DNA of 64,000 nucleotides from Bacteroidales bacterium (GTDB lineage Bacteria; Bacteroidota; Bacteroidia; Bacteroidales; F082): NCBI GenBank assembly GCA_015493525.1, contig WGCY01000038.1, positions 1 to 64,000 of the forward strand, read 5' to 3'. Shown piece by piece: positions 59,258 to 64,000 of this stretch (position 1 is its first letter; each line of letters starts with the position of its first letter). The notes under the pieces were generated by a model. It saw only the letters and a program-made list of their open reading frames with translations, ran no database searches and was not told where the DNA came from. The position numbers and the translations under genes were made by a program.

Positions 59258-60502
59258 ATGGCACAGGATAACAAAAAGTTCTATTACGAATGTGTGGACT
59301 GCGGTCGTGTTTTTCACGATGACAGTGTACGTTATTTATGTCCCGATTGCAGCCGGGACCAGAAACCTGATGACGCTCCGAGAGGCGTATTGAAAGTGCG
59401 TTATCCTTACCGCGAAATCAAAAAAAAGCATCCCTCTTTTGAAAGCCTGAAAGCCACCGGGTTCCTCGGCCTGTATCCGGTACAAAGCCTGGACAGCTTT
59501 CCGCCGCTGCGTGTGGGACAAACACCTATGTACCAAATCAGCCGGCTAAACGGCCAGCACCTTAAAGAGGCGTTGTTCCTGAAAGATGACTCCCAGAATC
59601 CCACTTACTCCTTCAAAGACAGGGCTTCCACTTTGGTGGCTGCCTTTGCCAAGGAACGAAATATTGAGGTTATCATCACAGCCTCTACGGGAAATGCCGG
59701 CTCCTCGCTGGCAGGGATTTGTGCCTCTTCGGGGCAAAAAGCCATTGTACTTGTACCGGAAAAAGCACCTCTGGCCAAGCTTACGCAGATTGTTATGTAC
59801 GGGGCTAAAATTGTTCCGGTAAAAGGAACTTATGATGATGCTTTTGACCTGAGTGTCAAAGCCACAGAGAAATTTGGCTGGTACAACCGCAACACGGCTT
59901 TTAACCCGTTGACCATCGAAGGCAAAAAGAGTGTGGCTTTTGAACTTTTTGACCAAATGCAGCAAACCGTTCCCGACCGGATATTTGTTCCCGTAGGCGA
60001 CGGGGTCATCATGTCGGGGGTTTACAAAGGATTTGAAGATTTGCTCCAGCTGGGATATATCGACAAAATGCCGGTTGTTGTCGCCGTTCAGTCTGCCGGA
60101 AGCGACAACATTGCCCGTAATGCTTTCGCCGAAACTTTTGAATTCCGCAGCAGCCATACCATAGCCGACTCTATTTCCGTGGATATTCCGCGAAATTTCA
60201 TTATGGCAAGACAGTTTTTACAAAAATATGATGGCGAGGTACTTACCATTGAAGACAATGCCATCCTTGAAGCCTCAAAACAGTTGTCGGCAAACACCGG
60301 ACTGTTCTCCGAACCGGCGGCAGCCACAGCTTTCGCCGGATATTTACAGTATCAGAAAGACAACCGGCTTCCGGCACAAAGCAAAAATATCGTATTGCTC
60401 ACCGGAAGCGGACTGAAAGACCTGAACGCAGTTCAACAGGTCATTTCCATACCCGAAGCCATTCATCCGAATTTATCCGAACTCAAAAACTTAATCAAAT
60501 GA
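59258..60502 (+). CDS. Threonine synthase-like PLP-dependent enzyme with N-terminal zinc-ribbon
   Basis: CVDCGRVFHDDSVRYLCPDC; GQTPMYQISRL, NPTYSFKDRASTLVAAFAKE, TASTGNAGSSLAGICASSGQ. Confidence 0.88.
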   Translation: MAQDNKKFYYECVDCGRVFHDDSVRYLCPDCSRDQKPDDAPRGVLKVRYPYREIKKKHPSFESLKATGFLGLYPVQSLDSFPPLRVGQTPMYQISRLNGQHLKEALFLKDDSQNPTYSFKDRASTLVAAFAKERNIEVIITASTGNAGSSLAGICASSGQKAIVLVPEKAPLAKLTQIVMYGAKIVPVKGTYDDAFDLSVKATEKFGWYNRNTAFNPLTIEGKKSVAFELFDQMQQTVPDRIFVPVGDGVIMSGVYKGFEDLLQLGYIDKMPVVVAVQSAGSDNIARNAFAETFEFRSSHTIADSISVDIPRNFIMARQFLQKYDGEVLTIEDNAILEASKQLSANTGLFSEPAAATAFAGYLQYQKDNRLPAQSKNIVLLTGSGLKDLNAVQQVISIPEAIHPNLSELKNLIK

Positions 60503-63048
60503 TTACTTTTAACCTCAACGGCAAAGAGCTGAATTACGAAGGGGATGAAAATTACACCCTTCTGAACTTTTTACGCAAAGACCTGGGAATCACATCAGTA
60601 AAAGACGGCTGCTCCGGCCAGGCAGCTTGTGGTGCCTGTACGGTAGAAATTAACGGGAAAGCCAAACTTTCGTGTGTAACCAAAATGGGCACATTGCAGG
60701 ATGCCACCGTCCTGACCATGGAAGGGTTCCCCGATTACATCAAAGAAACCATTGCCACGGCCATGGTAAACGAAGGTGCCGTACAATGCGGGTTCTGTAC
60801 GCCGGGATTCATTACCTCCACCAAAGTATTGCTCGAGAAAAGCCCCAATCCGACAGTGGAAGAGCTTCGTAAGGCTTTCAAGCCACACATCTGCCGCTGT
60901 ACGGGGTATAAAAAAATTGAAAATGGTGCCCTGGCCGCCGCCGAAGCCGTGCGGAACCATTCCCATCTGGAAGTGAGAAAGACATCGGGGAAAATAGGAG
61001 AGCCACAACCCAAATACAAAGCCATGGAAGCCGCTTTGGGAGAAAAAAAATATGTGGACGACCTGTCGGTGGACGGCATGCTGTTCGGAGCCTTGAAACT
61101 AAGCGATTATCCCAAAGCCAAAGTATTAAAAATTGACACTTCCAAAGCCAAAGCACTGGAAGGTGTGGTGGGCATTTTTACGGCAAAAGACATTCCCGGC
61201 GAGAAAAAAGTCGGCCTTATTTTTCAGGACTGGTCTGTGATGATTGGCGAAGGAGAGACAACGCATTACATTGGTGATGTAATTGCCGGCGTGGTGGCCG
61301 AAACAGATGCTATTGCCCGAAAGGCCGTCGAACTGATAAAAGTGGATTATGAAGTGTACAAACCGGTTACGGACATCTTTGAAGCCATCGATGGAGACCG
61401 CGTGCATCCGGAACGTCCCAACAACTTCGACACGGTAAGGGTAACGATTGGAGATTCCGAAAAAGCATTCAAAAAAGCAAAATATATCTCCAAAGGGAGA
61501 TACGAAACACAGCGCATTGAGCACGGGTTTTTGGAAAAAGAAGCCGCTTTGGCCATGCCCGCCGACAACGGCAGCATCCTGCTTTACAGCCAAAGCCAGG
61601 GTATTTACGAAGACCAGCGTCAGGTGGCCATGATTTTGGGGCTTCCCGAAGAGAAAGTACACGTTAAACTGGTACCCAACGGTGGCGGCTTTGGCGGAAA
61701 AGAAGACCTTTCCATTCAGGGACAGACCTCACTGTTTGCCTGGCTGTTACAGAGTCCGGTAAAAATCACCCTTACCCGCGAAGAGTCCATCCGCCTGCAC
61801 CCCAAAAGGCATCCGGTCATCATGGACATGGAAGTGGGTGCTGACGAAAACGGTAAACTCATGGCACTGAAACTGGAAGCTTACGGCGACACCGGGGCTT
61901 ATGCTTCGGTAGGCATGAAAGTGCTGGAACGCGTGGCCGGCCATGCTGCGGGAGGTTATTACATCCCCGGGGTTTCCATGGTGGCACGCACGGTTTACAC
62001 CAACAACATCCCCTGCGGGGCCATGCGCGGATTTGGTGCCAACCAGGTAACCTTTGCACTGGAAGTTTGTATTGATGACATTTGCCGTCAGGGCGGGTTC
62101 GACCGCTGGCAGTTCCGCTACGACAATGCCCTCGTGGATGGCTTAAAAACATCTACAGGGCAGAGAGTATTTGGCGTGGGAATACGGGCCTGCCTGGATG
62201 CGGTAAAAAAGGATTTCTACAAAGCAAAATATGCCGGCCTTGCTACCGGAATAAAGAACTCCGGAGTGGGAAATGGCATGATTGATGAATCGAAAGTAAA
62301 AATCGAAATCCTCGAAGGGGGAAAAGTCAGGCTGAACCATGGCTGGACAGAGATGGGCCAGGGAGTCAACAACATGGCCCTGCAAACACTTTGTCAGGAA
62401 ACCGACATAAACCCCGATGACATTGAAGTTGTCATTGATACGGATGCCTGTATTAAAACAGGGATGACCACCTCTTCGCGAGCCACGGCCCTGGTGGGGC
62501 TGGCTGTCATTAACGCTGCGCAAACGTTGAAAGAAGACCTGAAACACAACTCTCTGGAAGCACTGGCAGGGAAAAGCTATAGCGGGCAGTATGTCTGTGA
62601 CTGGACAGACAAACCTTCCGATATGGTGGAAGACCCGAAAATCCATTATTCCTATGGCTATGCTGCCCAGCTGTGCATTGTAAATGACAAAGGCGAAGTG
62701 GAGAAACTGGTGGCAGCCCACGATGCGGGCAAAATTATGAACCCCATGCTGTTTGAAGGACAAGTGGAGGGAGCAGTAGCCATGGGACTGGGTTATGCCC
62801 TCAGGGAAGACCTCCCCATGAAAGATGGCTATCTGGAACACGATAAATACCGGAAACTGGGCATTTTGCGCGCCCACGAAACGCCCGAAATCGTTGTAAA
62901 AGGAGTTGAAGTCCCCGATCCGATTGGCCCTTACGGTGCCAAAGGAATCGGTGAAATCGGCCTGGTGCCCACTGCCGGTGCCGTTGCCAACGCCTTGTGC
63001 GCCTTTGACGGGAGAATGCGGTATCGGCTGCCCCTGAACAAATATTAA
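60499..63048 (+). CDS. xdhD: XdhD-like molybdenum hydroxylase (2Fe-2S domain fused to molybdopterin domain; xanthine dehydrogenase family)
   Basis: 849 aa; CSGQAACGACTVEINGKAKLSC, GAVQCGFCTPGFI, PHICRCTGYKKI, NGGGFGGKEDLSIQG, PCGAMRGFGANQV; no FAD domain; ATGA overlap with the upstream gene. Confidence 0.88.
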   Translation: MITFNLNGKELNYEGDENYTLLNFLRKDLGITSVKDGCSGQAACGACTVEINGKAKLSCVTKMGTLQDATVLTMEGFPDYIKETIATAMVNEGAVQCGFCTPGFITSTKVLLEKSPNPTVEELRKAFKPHICRCTGYKKIENGALAAAEAVRNHSHLEVRKTSGKIGEPQPKYKAMEAALGEKKYVDDLSVDGMLFGALKLSDYPKAKVLKIDTSKAKALEGVVGIFTAKDIPGEKKVGLIFQDWSVMIGEGETTHYIGDVIAGVVAETDAIARKAVELIKVDYEVYKPVTDIFEAIDGDRVHPERPNNFDTVRVTIGDSEKAFKKAKYISKGRYETQRIEHGFLEKEAALAMPADNGSILLYSQSQGIYEDQRQVAMILGLPEEKVHVKLVPNGGGFGGKEDLSIQGQTSLFAWLLQSPVKITLTREESIRLHPKRHPVIMDMEVGADENGKLMALKLEAYGDTGAYASVGMKVLERVAGHAAGGYYIPGVSMVARTVYTNNIPCGAMRGFGANQVTFALEVCIDDICRQGGFDRWQFRYDNALVDGLKTSTGQRVFGVGIRACLDAVKKDFYKAKYAGLATGIKNSGVGNGMIDESKVKIEILEGGKVRLNHGWTEMGQGVNNMALQTLCQETDINPDDIEVVIDTDACIKTGMTTSSRATALVGLAVINAAQTLKEDLKHNSLEALAGKSYSGQYVCDWTDKPSDMVEDPKIHYSYGYAAQLCIVNDKGEVEKLVAAHDAGKIMNPMLFEGQVEGAVAMGLGYALREDLPMKDGYLEHDKYRKLGILRAHETPEIVVKGVEVPDPIGPYGAKGIGEIGLVPTAGAVANALCAFDGRMRYRLPLNKY

Positions 63049-63079
63049 TATTTAGGGACAACCTTAAACAAACTCGCTC

Positions 63080-63277
63080 CTCCGGATGCCTGTCTGCCTT
63101 GGGCTGATGTAATCCGGAGATTCAGGGCTAAGTATAAAACCCTGGGCTCTTTCGGATTTGCAATCCGAAAGTTAAGGGAATAAGGATTTAAAATCCGCAC
63201 ACTTAAAAACCTTCGGATTGCAAATCCGAAGAAGCCAGGTCCTCCGACTTAAAAATCTTCGGATGACAAATCCGAAG
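63080..63277. repeat. Cluster of four related hairpin repeats between xdhD and ssnA
   Basis: CTCCGGAT/ATCCGGAG (63080-63119), TTTCGGATT/AATCCGAAA (63150-63170), CTTCGGATT/AATCCGAAG (63211-63231), CTTCGGAT/ATCCGAAG (63257-63277). Confidence 0.8.
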
Positions 63278-63328
63278 GAGCTAAGGCCAAGTGTGCCAAA
63301 TAAAAAAATTTGAAATAATATTCGGACT

Positions 63329-64000
63329 ATGTCAATATTCTTAAAAAATGCCCATTTTCTGGACTGGGAAACACTGAAGTTTAAAGAGACAAACCTTTTG
63401 GTAGAAGAAGGCCTGAATGGAAAGATACAATTTCTTCAGGATGGGGCTTTCGTTCCAGAAGATGTAGAGATACTTGATTGCCAGGGGATGATGGTTACCA
63501 AAGCATTTGCAGTGGGGCATCATCATGTCTATTCGGCATTGGCAAGGGGCATGGGCGCACCCCAAAAAAATCCGGAGAATTTTGTTGAAATCCTGCAATA
63601 CATTTGGTGGACACTTGACAAATCCCTGGACAGGGACATGATTGAAGCCAGTGCCTTGACCACAGCCATGGCCTGTGCCAAAGCAGGTTCCACCTTTGCC
63701 ATAGACCATCACGCTTCCCCCCATGCCATTGGCGACTCGTTAGGGATTATTGCCAAAGCATTCGACCAGGTAGGTGTCAGCCATCTGCTCTGCTATGAGA
63801 TTTCCGACCGCGATGGCCTGGAAACAGCCGACAAAGGGCTGGAAGAAACAGAGAATTACCTGAAATACCATCAGGGGCTGGTGGGGCTGCATGCTTCGTT
63901 TACGGTAGGAGACCGAACGCTGCAAAAAGCGGCCGGTATTATGGAGAAATACCAGTCCGGTTTTCACATCCATGTGGCCGAAGATACCTTTGATGAGACA
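63329..64000 (+). CDS. ssnA: SsnA-like amidohydrolase, truncated by the window edge
   Basis: 224 codons open to the end: MSIFLKNAHFLDWETLKFKETNLLVEEG...AVGHHHVYSALARGMGAP...FAIDHHASPHAIGDSL...GLHASFTVGDRTL...FHIHVAED. Confidence 0.82.
   Translation, partial: MSIFLKNAHFLDWETLKFKETNLLVEEGLNGKIQFLQDGAFVPEDVEILDCQGMMVTKAFAVGHHHVYSALARGMGAPQKNPENFVEILQYIWWTLDKSLDRDMIEASALTTAMACAKAGSTFAIDHHASPHAIGDSLGIIAKAFDQVGVSHLLCYEISDRDGLETADKGLEETENYLKYHQGLVGLHASFTVGDRTLQKAAGIMEKYQSGFHIHVAEDTFDET

Noticed and set aside
62143-62877. 244-aa minus-strand ORF inside xdhD
   Set aside because: Antisense shadow of a strongly supported coding region.
60499-63048. Selenocysteine (in-frame TGA) in the XdhD-like enzyme
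   Set aside because: The ORF is uninterrupted; selenium in this family is a non-Sec labile cofactor, which cannot be judged from this gene alone.

Overview
This 64 kb window is chromosomal sequence from a Bacteroidota genome, probably Bacteroidales/Marinilabiliales-like. The evidence is TAnnTTTG promoter motifs, type IX secretion (T9SS) genes and a T9SS C-terminal sorting domain. Gene density is high and I see no phage, transposase gene, CRISPR array, rRNA or tRNA. Main blocks: yaaA; a DEAD-box helicase; a HAD hydrolase; a phosphomannomutase; ispF; a T9SS/cell-wall locus (porV, porU, gldJ-like, murF, anmK); tandem nhaD antiporters; exbB-exbD-tonB; folC; an aldehyde dehydrogenase; a C1 peptidase; pyrB-pyrI; an OYE-type oxidoreductase; methionine gamma-lyase; NifX-like and DUF134 genes; a very large AsmA-like protein; a T9SS cargo protein; an AddB-like nuclease; and an acyl-CoA synthetase. 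The right end (about 48-64 kb, running off the edge) is a purine catabolism cluster: a Tsx-like outer-membrane channel, two NCS2 permeases, an 8-oxoguanine-deaminase-like enzyme, YgfK, Lrp, two fold-type II PLP enzymes, an XdhD-like molybdenum hydroxylase and a truncated SsnA-like amidohydrolase. The most noteworthy non-coding signals are: (i) a 42-codon leader ORF with an embedded terminator hairpin whose stop overlaps the pyrB start, a candidate PyrL-type attenuator; (ii) a MITE-like family with TIR GAAGTTGTTTAAAGTT, present in about five copies; (iii) a hairpin repeat family (CTCCGGAT/CTTCGGATT) inside the purine cluster; (iv) a second foldback element built on GTCATTGCGA; and (v) paired palindromic operator-like sites upstream of the acyl-CoA synthetase. 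All assignments come from reading the sequence and translations; no database search was run.
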